From contig CAMWRW010000001.1 of the NCBI GenBank assembly GCA_947176755.1, positions 1 to 64,000 of the forward strand: 64,000 nucleotides of DNA, written 5' to 3'. This DNA is from an uncultured Porphyromonadaceae bacterium. Lineage in GTDB: Bacteria > Bacteroidota > Bacteroidia > Bacteroidales > Muribaculaceae. This document shows positions 1-8,938 of this stretch, in pieces (positions within the stretch are counted from its first letter, which is position 1; each line of letters starts with the position of its first letter). Position numbers and translations under genes: made by a program. The notes beneath the pieces are model-generated. The model was given only the letters and a program-made list of their open reading frames with translations, searched no databases and was not told the DNA's origin.

Positions 1-23
1 AAGAAATATGATATTCATAATAC

Positions 24-1364
24 TTAATTAGATTTACCTGCAATCTGAATGATAATGAAATTGGATGCGTAAGGTAATGATGTGGAGTGAAGATATTTGG
101 GAGATTTATCTGACGAGTGGACACGGTAGAAACAATAGTTCCAGCCTTGTCCCATATCGGTGTATAAGGCCTCTTTCACACCCTGATAGAGAAGTGCGTC
201 AATGAAATTTCCAAATGACATCACACCTTGACTTTCATATAGTGCCAACTTATTGCCGGAATTAAGACAGAGGGCGCGGAATACGTTTCTATTTCCAAAC
301 GGACGAGTTGTCTGAACAGCTTTGCCATTGTGTATCATCATCTCTTGCGCAAAACCCATGCCTCCTTCTTGTGCAGCACTATCCAAAGCAGATGCGTAAT
401 CTTTGTAATGGAATTGAGGTCCGGAAGTCGAAGACCATGTGAACGCCCCGGTATTACGCTTACAGCTATAACCTTTGAAACGCTTGCCTCCGGCGACGTG
501 ATCTCCTGCCACATTTGCGTGCCCTTTATCAAACTCTGTTCCGGTAAAAGCGCCTGCAAAAGCTAATATAATTGAGTCATTATCCGGCGAAGGAATTTCG
601 CCACAAACCATATCCATTTTCAGCCCGGTCATATCCGGTTCGAGACAGATTAGGTCTCCAGACTCCGTTTTGATATGTGAAACCGATATTACGTTTGCAT
701 CGATATTCGTAAAATTCCTGATAATTGACTCTTTTATATCTGGATGAAGACCACGAGCTAAGTCAATAAACAATTTCACACGGGCTAACACCTCACGACC
801 TCGGTTGCGCCACCATGAAGTGCGTCGGCCCGGTGTCTTGGCATTGAATCCAATCGCATCAATTCCAAGATGCTTCGCCTGATACAAGGCTCGTTCATTA
901 TGATATTCTTGAGAAATAATGATTATCGAGTCCTGACAATACACATCACGCATTTTTGCAATGGAATTAAGTGTACGCGTACCGTCATAGTCAAGGATAA
1001 TCCGTGTAGAATCAACGCCCTGCTTCATCAAGGAATCGCGCATTGCCACAGGCTCGTCATAACCGTTTTCAGTGTTACGGTAATCTCCGCCACTGACAAC
1101 AAGCCAATCAACCTTTCCGGCTTTATATAGATCAGCCCCGGCTTTAATCCGATGGTCATAATAATAGTTCCTACGCCCATTCCAAGTTGAAATTGGCGAA
1201 GTCCCAAGAATAAGCCCCACCTTGCGATGCGGAATATTATCCACATCATCATAGGTCTTTCCTGAAGCATTTTTACCGACAAGAATATCACAAGTTGCTA
1301 TGACGGCAACGATTACTACAGTTATTGCTATGATCCAAATTATGATTCTACGCTTTTTCATCAA
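24..1364 (-). CDS. SanA/YdcF-type (DUF218) membrane protein with C-terminal phosphodiester-glycosidase-like domain
   Basis: 446 residues. One N-terminal membrane helix (about 6-25) is followed by a DUF218/SanA domain (about 48-200) with the family signatures LILGTS, SGGDY, EPVAMRD and QEYHNERA. SanA proteins are inner-membrane anchored, act on the periplasmic side and affect envelope permeability. The second half (about 235-446) is not part of normal SanA proteins, which are about 200-240 residues. Its pattern (GAFTG, FGNRNVFRALCL, then ALYTDMGQGWNYCFYR) resembles the DUF2233/NAGPA phosphodiester glycosidase fold, but the usual NLDGGGSS loop is altered, so activity is uncertain. The start overlaps the end of the preceding ADP-ribosylglycohydrolase gene by 17 bases, so this is the last gene of the run that begins at 16634. 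The SanA half is fairly sure; the C-terminal call is tentative. Confidence 0.75.
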   Translation of the reverse strand: MMKKRRIIIWIIAITVVIVAVIATCDILVGKNASGKTYDDVDNIPHRKVGLILGTSPISTWNGRRNYYYDHRIKAGADLYKAGKVDWLVVSGGDYRNTENGYDEPVAMRDSLMKQGVDSTRIILDYDGTRTLNSIAKMRDVYCQDSIIIISQEYHNERALYQAKHLGIDAIGFNAKTPGRRTSWWRNRGREVLARVKLFIDLARGLHPDIKESIIRNFTNIDANVISVSHIKTESGDLICLEPDMTGLKMDMVCGEIPSPDNDSIILAFAGAFTGTEFDKGHANVAGDHVAGGKRFKGYSCKRNTGAFTWSSTSGPQFHYKDYASALDSAAQEGGMGFAQEMMIHNGKAVQTTRPFGNRNVFRALCLNSGNKLALYESQGVMSFGNFIDALLYQGVKEALYTDMGQGWNYCFYRVHSSDKSPKYLHSTSLPYASNFIIIQIAGKSN

Positions 1365-2298
1365 TTACTTGATTTATAAAGGTTGTAATCTGCTGATGAT
1401 ACATGGCTCGATTATTCAGATTTTCAATATAATATTTCGGAACAGAGGAATACCCAAACTTTGCACCAAGGACTGCGCACGCAATCGCTCCATTCGTATC
1501 AGCATCGCCACCTTCGTTAACTATCGCCAACAGCCCTTCTTTAAATGAAGAAGCATGCCAATAACACCATAAAGCGGCGGCTAATGTTCTGAGGGTATAT
1601 CCAGTCGAATACTTTTGATCCAAATCAAGGGCTGAGATATCTATATTCCTATAAGCCAGTTCTACCCATTCAATTATTCTCTCATCAAACTTTTTAGCAA
1701 TCTCTTTTATATCATTGTATAATAGTCTATAGTTATTCCATACCAGATTATGAATAATCAATGAAGCAATTACGCATGAACCGATACAACGAGGGTCATA
1801 ATGGGTCAGTTTGCAAATTTCAGTTGCCTGAATTTCAACATTATCATGAGCAAGACCAACAACTGAAGTTCTCATTAACGCACCGTTGGGGGCACTCTCA
1901 CGATTGGATAAGTTCCACCAAAGTTCTGACCACATTTTGGGTTGTTCAACATAATCTCTCGTACATAATACCTTAAATGTATGACCACCAATATCCATAG
2001 GTTCTCCATTAAACCAGTCTTTGAAGTTTTGAGCGACCTTGTGAACATTGAATTTTCCATGCTCAAATGCAGACAGGATGCACAACATCATATCGGTATC
2101 ATCCGTCCATGCTCCAATTGGCCACCTCCCTCTGTGTGCATCTTGAATTATCTGTTCATACCTACATAAGCCATCGGGATATTTTTTACTAACTTCATCC
2201 TTTTTCATAAACTCCGAACCAAGGCCAAGAGCATCCCCGATAGCCTGCCCATACAGGCAGCCAAGCATTTTATCCTTTATGTTTTCAATATCATTCAT
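1348..2298 (-). CDS. ADP-ribosylglycohydrolase family protein (ARH/DraG-like)
   Basis: 316 residues, the normal length for the ARH/DraG family, which removes ADP-ribose from proteins or small molecules using two metal ions. The N-terminal signature GQAIGDALGLGSEF (17-30), the metal-binding GAWTDDTDM (62-70) and the C-terminal GGDADTNGA (about 264-272) are all present with intact acidic residues, so the enzyme should be active. There is no signal peptide, so it is cytoplasmic. It sits 10 bases after a second, fused ARH gene and overlaps the start of the SanA-like gene. The target is unknown; two ARH genes in one operon suggest reversal of ADP-ribosylation during whatever response the operon serves. 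Confidence 0.9.
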   Translation of the reverse strand: MNDIENIKDKMLGCLYGQAIGDALGLGSEFMKKDEVSKKYPDGLCRYEQIIQDAHRGRWPIGAWTDDTDMMLCILSAFEHGKFNVHKVAQNFKDWFNGEPMDIGGHTFKVLCTRDYVEQPKMWSELWWNLSNRESAPNGALMRTSVVGLAHDNVEIQATEICKLTHYDPRCIGSCVIASLIIHNLVWNNYRLLYNDIKEIAKKFDERIIEWVELAYRNIDISALDLDQKYSTGYTLRTLAAALWCYWHASSFKEGLLAIVNEGGDADTNGAIACAVLGAKFGYSSVPKYYIENLNNRAMYHQQITTFINQVIDEKA

Positions 2299-2308
2299 TG
2301 TTACACAC

Positions 2309-3550
2309 TTAATTTAATTTTGCAATAAGTTCCTTTATATCAAGGGGTAGACGACTGAGGCATTCCTTAAGTATATAATCCGGAATCTCGCCATAGTAAG
2401 CTGCAGCAATTCCTCCTGTTATCGCAGCTTGAGTGTCGGAATCGCCTCCGTATGCCACTGCCAAACGTACTGCCGATTCATAATCATAACTTTCCAGGAA
2501 AGCAACGATTGCTTCGGGAACCGATCCTTGACAACTCACATCAACAGTATATCGGGGTTGTATGTCTGCATATTTTCTGTTCAGATCATAGCCAAAACGA
2601 TTTTCTATTTGCGCTTTGATTTCTTTTTTAGAAGAACCATGTAAAGCGACATATATTGCCAATGCGGTTGCTTGAGCTCCCTTTATAGCCTCCGGATGAT
2701 TATGACTTACAATAGCAGATTTCTCTGCTAATGCCAATGTTTCTTCCGTTGACTTTGCTAAAGCTCCGACAGCACTCACTCGCATGGCAGATCCGTTGCC
2801 CCAACTATTATAGGGCTGTGGGTTATCTTGTCTGAACCACCAATTAAAGTTACCTCCGTAGCCGGCTTTCGGATATTTACGACACCAATACTTCAGTTTG
2901 CCGACAAAGTCATTTCCATTCATCAGTGCATCAGCAACAGCTATCGAACATACAGTGTCATCTGTGAATCGACTTTGGTCTGTAAATAGTTCGAAATCCA
3001 GCCGTTTAGTTGAGCAAAACTCATACCACGAACCAATAATATCTCCACAGATAGCTCCAATCAGCACCAATGAACGCTTATTCAATAGTTTATTGTCAGT
3101 AGTTTTCAAACGTTCGATAAGAAGATTATTGATTGGACTACTTTGATCTGCAAGTATCTTCAAAGTCATTTCATCTCTTTTACCTCCAAAAAATTTCATC
3201 AGCACTTTATCGAAAACAGACTTTGATTCCACATAATCAAAGAGCGTCATGCAGGAGCGAAGTTTCATGGTGTCGGTAGATCCAAATACATCAGAAGGAT
3301 TGTCTGTCTTTAATGCGAGCAATGCGTAGCTTATTTCTCGTAGTCTCGGGCCAAGCAAAGGATGTTCAAGATATTCCTTCGCCTCCTCTGCATCTTTTAT
3401 AGAGTAGAAAATTGAGTTCATTGAAAATCCGAGTCCCTTTATCTGAGGAAAGATATACCACATCCAATGAGTGCGTTTTCTACCTGATTCTATTTCTTCC
3501 AAAGCACGATTATATGCTTCTCTTTGTACCTGTAAAAATTGTTCAATCAT
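2309..3550 (-). CDS. DUF1810 - ADP-ribosylglycohydrolase fusion protein
   Basis: 413 residues in two domains. Residues 1 to about 135 match the DUF1810 (calpastatin-like) family, with THWMWYIFPQIKGLG (27-41) and HPLLGPRL (63-70) as clear signatures. Residues about 158-413 are an ARH/DraG hydrolase with GAICGDIIGSWYEF (165-178), the metal motif FTDDTV (195-200) and GGDSDT (368-373). Both metal sites look intact. DUF1810 has no firmly known activity; joining it to an ADP-ribose hydrolase implies a role in ADP-ribose or NAD metabolism (inference). About 120 bases separate it from the upstream TPR-protease gene, the largest gap in this operon, so a secondary promoter there is possible. Confidence 0.88.
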   Translation of the reverse strand: MIEQFLQVQREAYNRALEEIESGRKRTHWMWYIFPQIKGLGFSMNSIFYSIKDAEEAKEYLEHPLLGPRLREISYALLALKTDNPSDVFGSTDTMKLRSCMTLFDYVESKSVFDKVLMKFFGGKRDEMTLKILADQSSPINNLLIERLKTTDNKLLNKRSLVLIGAICGDIIGSWYEFCSTKRLDFELFTDQSRFTDDTVCSIAVADALMNGNDFVGKLKYWCRKYPKAGYGGNFNWWFRQDNPQPYNSWGNGSAMRVSAVGALAKSTEETLALAEKSAIVSHNHPEAIKGAQATALAIYVALHGSSKKEIKAQIENRFGYDLNRKYADIQPRYTVDVSCQGSVPEAIVAFLESYDYESAVRLAVAYGGDSDTQAAITGGIAAAYYGEIPDYILKECLSRLPLDIKELIAKLN

Positions 3551-3671
3551 TTCTCAACAGTGTTTTAATTATCTATGTGTTCTCCCACCCTCCTTTACAC
3601 TATCAGGAAGCATATCTCCACAATTATAGATTATAACTGCTGCCGGAATTGCAAAATACATTACATGATAT

Positions 3672-5720
3672 CTATTTTGAATGGGTGATGATTAGTTTTT
3701 TACCGGGATTATCTATCTCTATAGAACCGAGTCGCCCGAGAACTGACTGACCAAGCAGAAGAGGAGCTTTCTGATTCCGGACAACAGAGGCTCTGACATT
3801 ACTAAGTTTTAACCCTCCGAAATCCACATCTCTAAGGTTTACGATTGTTCCCTCGGAAATATCTCCATTGGCATCTACGAACCTACCTGAGCCAACAAAG
3901 TCTTCTCGTTTCAGATAGCCATTCTTCAGCATGAAGTTGGCTTCGACCTGAGATAGAGAGACTATGCTTGCGCCCGTATCAAAAATGAAACTAAGGGGGA
4001 GTTCATTGATAGAGCATTTTACAGATACACAACCACCATCGGGAGTGAAGGGTATCTCTACCCGTTCACTCATCTGACCTTGTTCTGGCTCGATAACGTT
4101 TTCCTGTTCTTTAATAGCGATGTATTCATCCATGAGAGTTTTAAAGCCATCTGTTGCACGCAACGCTTCCAGATCATCATCTGACATAACATGGTGGAAT
4201 CTTCGGAATCCTTTTTCAAACGCGGTACGTAGGTAAGCCAGTGATGCATCAAGGTCTCCAAGTCGAGAATAGAAACATGCTCCATCATAGTAGTTCCCGC
4301 AATCTGTGGAATCATTAGCGATTACTCTTTCCATGAAGTCCACAGCTTTGTCTTTCTCGTCCAAGGCAAGAAAAGCGTACATAGCGCATGATGAATTATT
4401 TGGCACCGTATCAAGCTCAATAACTTTTCGATAGGCTGCCATCGCTTCGTTAGTCTTCCCTTTGCGCATCAGCATATCTCCTTTCCCCAGATAGGAATAA
4501 GCATTATCAGGATTAAGCATTATCGCCATATCGTAGTCTTCTAACGCTTTATCGGTCTGTCCGGAATTATCCTCAAAGAAGCCTCTGCGATAGTAACCAT
4601 AGAATAAATCAGGTGTCTTGTCGATGTATCTTGTCCATTCGTAAATTGCACCTTCAATATCTCCGGACTCTCCAAGTATATCGGCTTTAGAAGAAATAAG
4701 GTCAAGGTCGTCGGGCCTCATCTGTTGAGCCTGTGTAATGGCATCAAATGCCTGAGTATATTCTCCGAGTTCCTGATGGCAGTCCGCAATCATTTCAAGA
4801 AATACAGGATGGGCGTCAATGTCAAATGCTTTACGGGCGGCTTCAATCGCCTCGTTATATTTCTTTTTGCTCTGATACAATTGAGCGATATAGTATTGCC
4901 ATCCGGCATCATGAGGATTCTTTACCGACATTCCTCTCAGTTTAGTAATAACGAGCGTCAACTGATTGTCAGGAAATTCAAACAGATAATGATGAGCTTT
5001 GGCATCATTGTCGATTGACAATGATTTCATAATGTCATCAACTGCGTCAAGGTACTTACCCTGCTTGAGATAACTCTCCGCTCTGAAGGAATAGCCTGAA
5101 GAATAGTCATCATACATCTTGATAACAATGTTATATTGCCGGATCGCTTCATCGTAATTGCCAGAAGCGTATGCATTGCGACCAAGCCCCATATATCCCG
5201 TCTCGCTCGTAGGATTTACAGTGACCATACGCTTATAAATATCATTGGCATCAGAGTATCTCTCCATTTCATACAATAACTGACCGTAGATTTCAAGAAT
5301 ATCAGAATCATCAGGATTGATTTTTATAGCCTGATTGAAGTCATTGAGCGCCTGGACAGTATCCCCGGCAATGGTATAAAGGTGTGCGCGCGAGGCAAAT
5401 GCGCGAGCTACATACTCTTTGTCCTTTTTAGGCAATTTCTTGATTGCCATATTTACAGACTTCATAGCATCCCCGTAGTCTTCTGCCTCAGCCTGTAGAA
5501 TAGCGATTGTCATGTGGGCATAACCGTTACCCGGATTTTCTGTAATCTCTTTTGAGAGAAAATCCATTGCCTCAGACTTATTGCCCTTTTGGGCCTCCTC
5601 CATTGCGCGGGTAAAGTTGTAAGACTGCTTTGCGCTCTGAGGCTGAGCATATATATGAATTGAGCAGATAAGAGTGGTGACAAGAATAGACACCAGAGAT
5701 TTGAGTTTGCGACAAGTCAT
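3672..5720 (-). CDS. TPR-repeat protein with C-terminal retropepsin-like aspartyl protease domain
   Basis: 682 residues from the chosen ATG. A signal peptide (MTCRKLKSLVSILVTTLICS, then IHIYAQ) is followed by about a dozen tetratricopeptide repeats (about 30-520). Residues about 554-682 form a single clan AA aspartyl protease domain with the catalytic FIFDTGAS (DTG 581-583) and the later hydrophobic LLLGQSVLG. One such domain per chain means it would have to dimerise to cut. Periplasmic or surface location is expected. A start 75 bases upstream (5795) overlaps the stop of the 53-residue gene as ATGA, but it would put 25 charged residues ahead of the signal peptide; the internal ATG is preferred. 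It could instead be a non-catalytic peptide-binding module. Confidence 0.82.
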   Translation of the reverse strand: MTCRKLKSLVSILVTTLICSIHIYAQPQSAKQSYNFTRAMEEAQKGNKSEAMDFLSKEITENPGNGYAHMTIAILQAEAEDYGDAMKSVNMAIKKLPKKDKEYVARAFASRAHLYTIAGDTVQALNDFNQAIKINPDDSDILEIYGQLLYEMERYSDANDIYKRMVTVNPTSETGYMGLGRNAYASGNYDEAIRQYNIVIKMYDDYSSGYSFRAESYLKQGKYLDAVDDIMKSLSIDNDAKAHHYLFEFPDNQLTLVITKLRGMSVKNPHDAGWQYYIAQLYQSKKKYNEAIEAARKAFDIDAHPVFLEMIADCHQELGEYTQAFDAITQAQQMRPDDLDLISSKADILGESGDIEGAIYEWTRYIDKTPDLFYGYYRRGFFEDNSGQTDKALEDYDMAIMLNPDNAYSYLGKGDMLMRKGKTNEAMAAYRKVIELDTVPNNSSCAMYAFLALDEKDKAVDFMERVIANDSTDCGNYYDGACFYSRLGDLDASLAYLRTAFEKGFRRFHHVMSDDDLEALRATDGFKTLMDEYIAIKEQENVIEPEQGQMSERVEIPFTPDGGCVSVKCSINELPLSFIFDTGASIVSLSQVEANFMLKNGYLKREDFVGSGRFVDANGDISEGTIVNLRDVDFGGLKLSNVRASVVRNQKAPLLLGQSVLGRLGSIEIDNPGKKLIITHSK

Positions 5721-5791
5721 AAAGGCTTCGCCATCGCGCTTCGACCTTTGGCCGACTTGCGCTTTATGCTTGCACGCGAATACATCGTATT

Positions 5792-5953
5792 TCATTTCTT
5801 TTTGCCAAATATAGAGTTAATTATTGCGTTGCCGATTTTTCTCTCAATGCCGTTGCGTGTTGTAGGGATTCCGGTGGCTTTTGCGAAATCCCGCTTCATC
5901 TTGGAAACGCCGAGAGCGCGTTTCCAAGAGAAGCTGAGACCGGGGATTTTCAT
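5792..5953 (-). CDS. Small basic protein of unknown function (53 aa)
   Basis: Reading from the ATG at 5953, a 53-residue protein begins MKIPGLSFSWKRALG, continues with an ATGIPTTRNG motif and ends in IFGKKK. It starts 3 bases after the stop of the vWA gene, and its stop overlaps an upstream ATG of the TPR-protease gene (ATGA), so it fits the operon exactly. It is rich in Lys/Arg and has no signal peptide. I do not recognise a named family. Position and composition argue for a real gene. Confidence 0.7.
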   Translation of the reverse strand: MKIPGLSFSWKRALGVSKMKRDFAKATGIPTTRNGIERKIGNAIINSIFGKKK

Positions 5954-5956
5954 AGT

Positions 5957-6787
5957 TTAGAAATCGAAATTATCGCGTTCCTTCTTATACGAGGCATAGA
6001 CCTCTTTCATTTCATCATCGTCACAGGCATCCATCAAGACATCAAAATTACGACGAGCCTTCATAGATCCCCTTGACATTACCGATGCTCTGAGGAGTTC
6101 GGCAGTCTTGTAGCCGGTGTGAAACGGCACACTGACACCATTCGTCATAAGTGACAATTCTTTGAACCAAGGAGCATCAGTGATTGTCACTGTGTCAATT
6201 TTTATCTTATTGTAAGCCGCTTTCCTTGCCTCAATTCGCCAGTCAATCTGGCTTCCGTTGATGATATCTCTGTATGAATAACCAACTTCATGGGGCACTG
6301 CATCAGCAATAAGAAGTATAGAACGAGTTGACCCCTCACGCCACTGAGTCTCTTCCACTATTTTCTTGATGACAAGCTCGTAAAACTCCGGCCAGTCACC
6401 GCCGGAAGTGTCCCTGGAATTGCGCACAAACTTGATAAGATCGTTCTCATTGTCAGTCGGATTTATACACTGGTATGCATCACCGAAATCCTGCGCATTA
6501 TTCATATCGCAATAATCACCGAAAGCGACGATACCCAATCGTAGGTCTTCATTGTCTTTGAAGAGTTGTGGTATCAGTTCAGACACCTCTTTGCGCACAG
6601 CACCAATATATTGCGCCATTGACCCGGTCGTGTCAAACGCTATTACCATATCGAGTTTCCCGATATTCTTAGGAGCTACTTGGGCGAAGCCTTCTTCATT
6701 TTTTACCTCTGAGGTCTTTGTTGATGATGTCATAGTGACTGTCTCTTCTACGGTCACAGTCTTTTTCTTTTTTCTGAAAAGTCCCAT
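5957..6787 (-). CDS. von Willebrand factor A (vWA) domain protein
   Basis: 276 residues. After a charged, Thr/Ser-rich N-terminus (1-45) comes a vWA domain with the metal-ion-dependent adhesion site DTTGSM (52-57), GIVAFGDY and the downstream SGGDWPE. The pattern DMVIAFDTTGS is typical of stand-alone bacterial vWA proteins that bind partner proteins through a divalent metal. No signal peptide or membrane helix, so cytoplasmic. There is no MoxR-type ATPase beside it, which is the common partner of vWA proteins. Three bases separate it from the 53-residue gene. The likely role is as a scaffold or adaptor in the operon's response (inference). Confidence 0.87.
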   Translation of the reverse strand: MGLFRKKKKTVTVEETVTMTSSTKTSEVKNEEGFAQVAPKNIGKLDMVIAFDTTGSMAQYIGAVRKEVSELIPQLFKDNEDLRLGIVAFGDYCDMNNAQDFGDAYQCINPTDNENDLIKFVRNSRDTSGGDWPEFYELVIKKIVEETQWREGSTRSILLIADAVPHEVGYSYRDIINGSQIDWRIEARKAAYNKIKIDTVTITDAPWFKELSLMTNGVSVPFHTGYKTAELLRASVMSRGSMKARRNFDVLMDACDDDEMKEVYASYKKERDNFDF

Positions 6788-6873
6788 AAAAATTTATTAT
6801 TTGTATTAATGGTTGTAAATATCAATACCTGAATTTTGAAAAGGTAAAATCCCGCAAAACGAACATCAGAAAG

Positions 6874-7368
6874 TTAATCCCCCGTTGTTCTTATATTGGA
6901 TAGATCTTTGTATCGATTAGGGACTTGTGTAATGCAACTTGGATATAGCTCCAGAATAGTCCGTATAATTCGTGGATACATCGACTGAATATCCTCCGTG
7001 TTGAAGCCTTCAGCCTTAAGAAGCAGACTGAAACAATCCACATATATCAGAAGGTCTCCGAATATGATATTCTTCCGTCGGCTGAGATGATCCATGACAA
7101 CGGCCATCAGTCCACCTATATGTCGGTCAAGAGCAGTATCGGCTTCCTTTATTTTAGACATAGCGAGGAGTTGCATACGACAGTCAGCCATAAACTTATC
7201 AAGAGTTTCTCCCCTTATGGCAGCCATAAGGTCAACGGAACCTGATAATAATTCAGTCGGACAAAATTCACTCGTCGCGACTATACCATCTTGATAAGGC
7301 ACCTCCACTATATAAGTCTGTGGGTCACCTTGTACCTCTATATCAAAATTTAGTTTAAGATTTTCCAT
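6874..7368 (-). CDS. Conserved-looking protein of unknown function
   Basis: About 164 residues from the ATG that gives MENLKLNFDIEV; an ATG 33 bases upstream would add a hydrophobic stretch unlike a signal peptide and is not preferred. The chain starts with a beta-rich segment (about 1-40) and continues with predicted helices (for example DKFMADCRMQLLAMSKIKEA). I do not recognise the family. It lies between the caspase-like gene and the vWA gene, 86 bases before the latter, so it probably belongs to the same transcription unit and may be an adaptor. Confidence 0.6.
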   Translation of the reverse strand: MENLKLNFDIEVQGDPQTYIVEVPYQDGIVATSEFCPTELLSGSVDLMAAIRGETLDKFMADCRMQLLAMSKIKEADTALDRHIGGLMAVVMDHLSRRKNIIFGDLLIYVDCFSLLLKAEGFNTEDIQSMYPRIIRTILELYPSCITQVPNRYKDLSNIRTTGD

Positions 7369-7424
7369 ACTTGTATATTCTAAGTTACAAAGAAATACCA
7401 CGCAAGATGGAATGGTAAACAGTT

Positions 7425-8297
7425 CTATGGGAAAATCTCAATAGAAGGGTGCTGAAAGCTTTGGAAAATGCCGCGATTCATATAGGACTTTTCGCTAAAG
7501 CATTTTCGCCATTGGCTAAAGTCGGCATTGCTTTTAAGAAGAATTGAGATATAATACGAAAGAGAGCCATATATTTTTCCGCTTGGAGCTTTGTACTCAA
7601 TGTTGCGTTCGTTTTCCTGACATGCTGTAACAACTGTGAGAATTGCTCCTTTAGTAAATTCTTTTGGCGACTTGACGGTTATTCGCCCCGGAGGAGTAAA
7701 AGCATAATTAGTTCCACGAACATATCTGATAAGTTCGGGATCAATATCGGTCATTTCATCCTTCTGAATACCCTTGCTGTAACAAGCATCTACGGCGACA
7801 AAAAGCTCACCATCATTTCCCAACTTTCGCTTAATGGCATCAAGCAACGGACACAACTCATCATCAATCAGATGATATTGACCCGAGTAAGTACCATTCA
7901 TTTTACGACTGTCTCGGCACGCATCGTAAGGAATAATCGACTCATCATATTTTTTCAATGCCCCCTCATCATGATTATCATCACGAATTGGTTGCCCATG
8001 CCCTGAAAAATGGAAATACACCCTATCCCCCTCTTGACTTCTTTCTGCAAGCTGAATCAGAGCTTCTACAATTCTTGCTTTTGTTGCCTGTTCATTTATC
8101 AAAGTAGTAATATCGCCAAATCCTCTCTTCTTAAGCAAGGGTCGGAGTAACGCCACATCATTATCACCATGTAAGACATTCCAGCCTGTTTTCATCCGGT
8201 CGTATTTGCCGATGCCAACAAGCAACGCGCGATTAGTTGCCAACCCCGTCAAAACTGAGACTGACAACAGAAAGGTCACTATAAGGCGTTTAATCAT
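7425..8297 (-). CDS. Caspase-fold peptidase (family C14, metacaspase-like), exported
   Basis: 290 residues starting MIKRLIVTFLLSVSVLTGLA, a signal peptide ending near residue 20. The caspase domain starts at NRALLVGIGKYD. The catalytic dyad is visible: His100 in HFSGHG and Cys172 in VDACYS. Caspase-fold enzymes cut after Arg/Lys or Asp and are often zymogens or effectors in stress or cell-death pathways. The start overlaps the stop of the anti-sigma-like gene as TAATG, which implies translational coupling; a start 30 bases upstream would hide the signal peptide. Export to the envelope is unusual for a death protease and points to a periplasmic processing role. Confidence 0.9.
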   Translation of the reverse strand: MIKRLIVTFLLSVSVLTGLATNRALLVGIGKYDRMKTGWNVLHGDNDVALLRPLLKKRGFGDITTLINEQATKARIVEALIQLAERSQEGDRVYFHFSGHGQPIRDDNHDEGALKKYDESIIPYDACRDSRKMNGTYSGQYHLIDDELCPLLDAIKRKLGNDGELFVAVDACYSKGIQKDEMTDIDPELIRYVRGTNYAFTPPGRITVKSPKEFTKGAILTVVTACQENERNIEYKAPSGKIYGSLSYYISILLKSNADFSQWRKCFSEKSYMNRGIFQSFQHPSIEIFP

Positions 8298-8938
8298 TAT
8301 TTCAACTGGTTTAGTATCTTCTGGCATTGAGCAACAAATTCTTCATCATCAGCAAAGCGAATTGACATCGCTATCAACATCTCTTTAGCTTTTTTTCGGT
8401 CATGGATCTTCAAGTAAGCCATTGCGAGACGCATTCCGGCATCTTCTTGAGCTTGTATGTCATCTGACGGGGCCATTTTGTAAGCTCGTTCAAGGGTTGG
8501 AATATCATCCGAAGTTATTGACTCCCAACCTCGGGTTGAATCCGGGATATAGTTATAAGCTACGATCGTATTGTCAAGTTGGTTCAGACCTGCCTGACGG
8601 ACATTGTAAACGGAGAATATTCCCAGAATAAGAATCGCAGCAATAGAAGCGCCCCATGCCATTCTCTCGCGGAGATGACTCAGGCGAAAAACACGAGGTT
8701 TCGAACTCCGCCCTATAATGCTCAGGAGCTCGTCCTTGGAGATATTCTTCATAGCATGACCGAACTCGATATTCTCCTGTTCGGCCTCCTGACATATCCC
8801 CCTTAGTGTAAAAAGATACACACGAAAGTCAGTTGCAAAACTTTTATCAGAGCGTAATTTATCATCGAAAGACAACTTCTCCTCAATACTTAGGTCATCA
8901 TTAATATATCGCTCAAAAAGTTCTATGTTATTTTCCAT
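8297..8938 (-). CDS. Single-pass membrane protein, anti-sigma-factor-like, with C-terminal helical repeats
   Basis: 213 residues. Residues 1-90 are cytoplasmic and acidic (FERYINDDLSIEEK), a pattern seen in anti-sigma and zf-HC2-like proteins but without the zinc ligands. A membrane helix spans about 94-113, and the periplasmic part (about 125-213) looks like one or two TPR-type helical pairs (LERAYKM, AQEDAGMRLAMAYLK). The gene overlaps the sigma-factor gene by 11 bases at its start and the caspase-like gene at its stop. That context, with the topology, argues for an anti-sigma factor whose periplasmic part senses a signal or is cut by the exported proteases. The function is inferred from position, not from a clear family match. 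Confidence 0.68.
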   Translation of the reverse strand: MENNIELFERYINDDLSIEEKLSFDDKLRSDKSFATDFRVYLFTLRGICQEAEQENIEFGHAMKNISKDELLSIIGRSSKPRVFRLSHLRERMAWGASIAAILILGIFSVYNVRQAGLNQLDNTIVAYNYIPDSTRGWESITSDDIPTLERAYKMAPSDDIQAQEDAGMRLAMAYLKIHDRKKAKEMLIAMSIRFADDEEFVAQCQKILNQLK

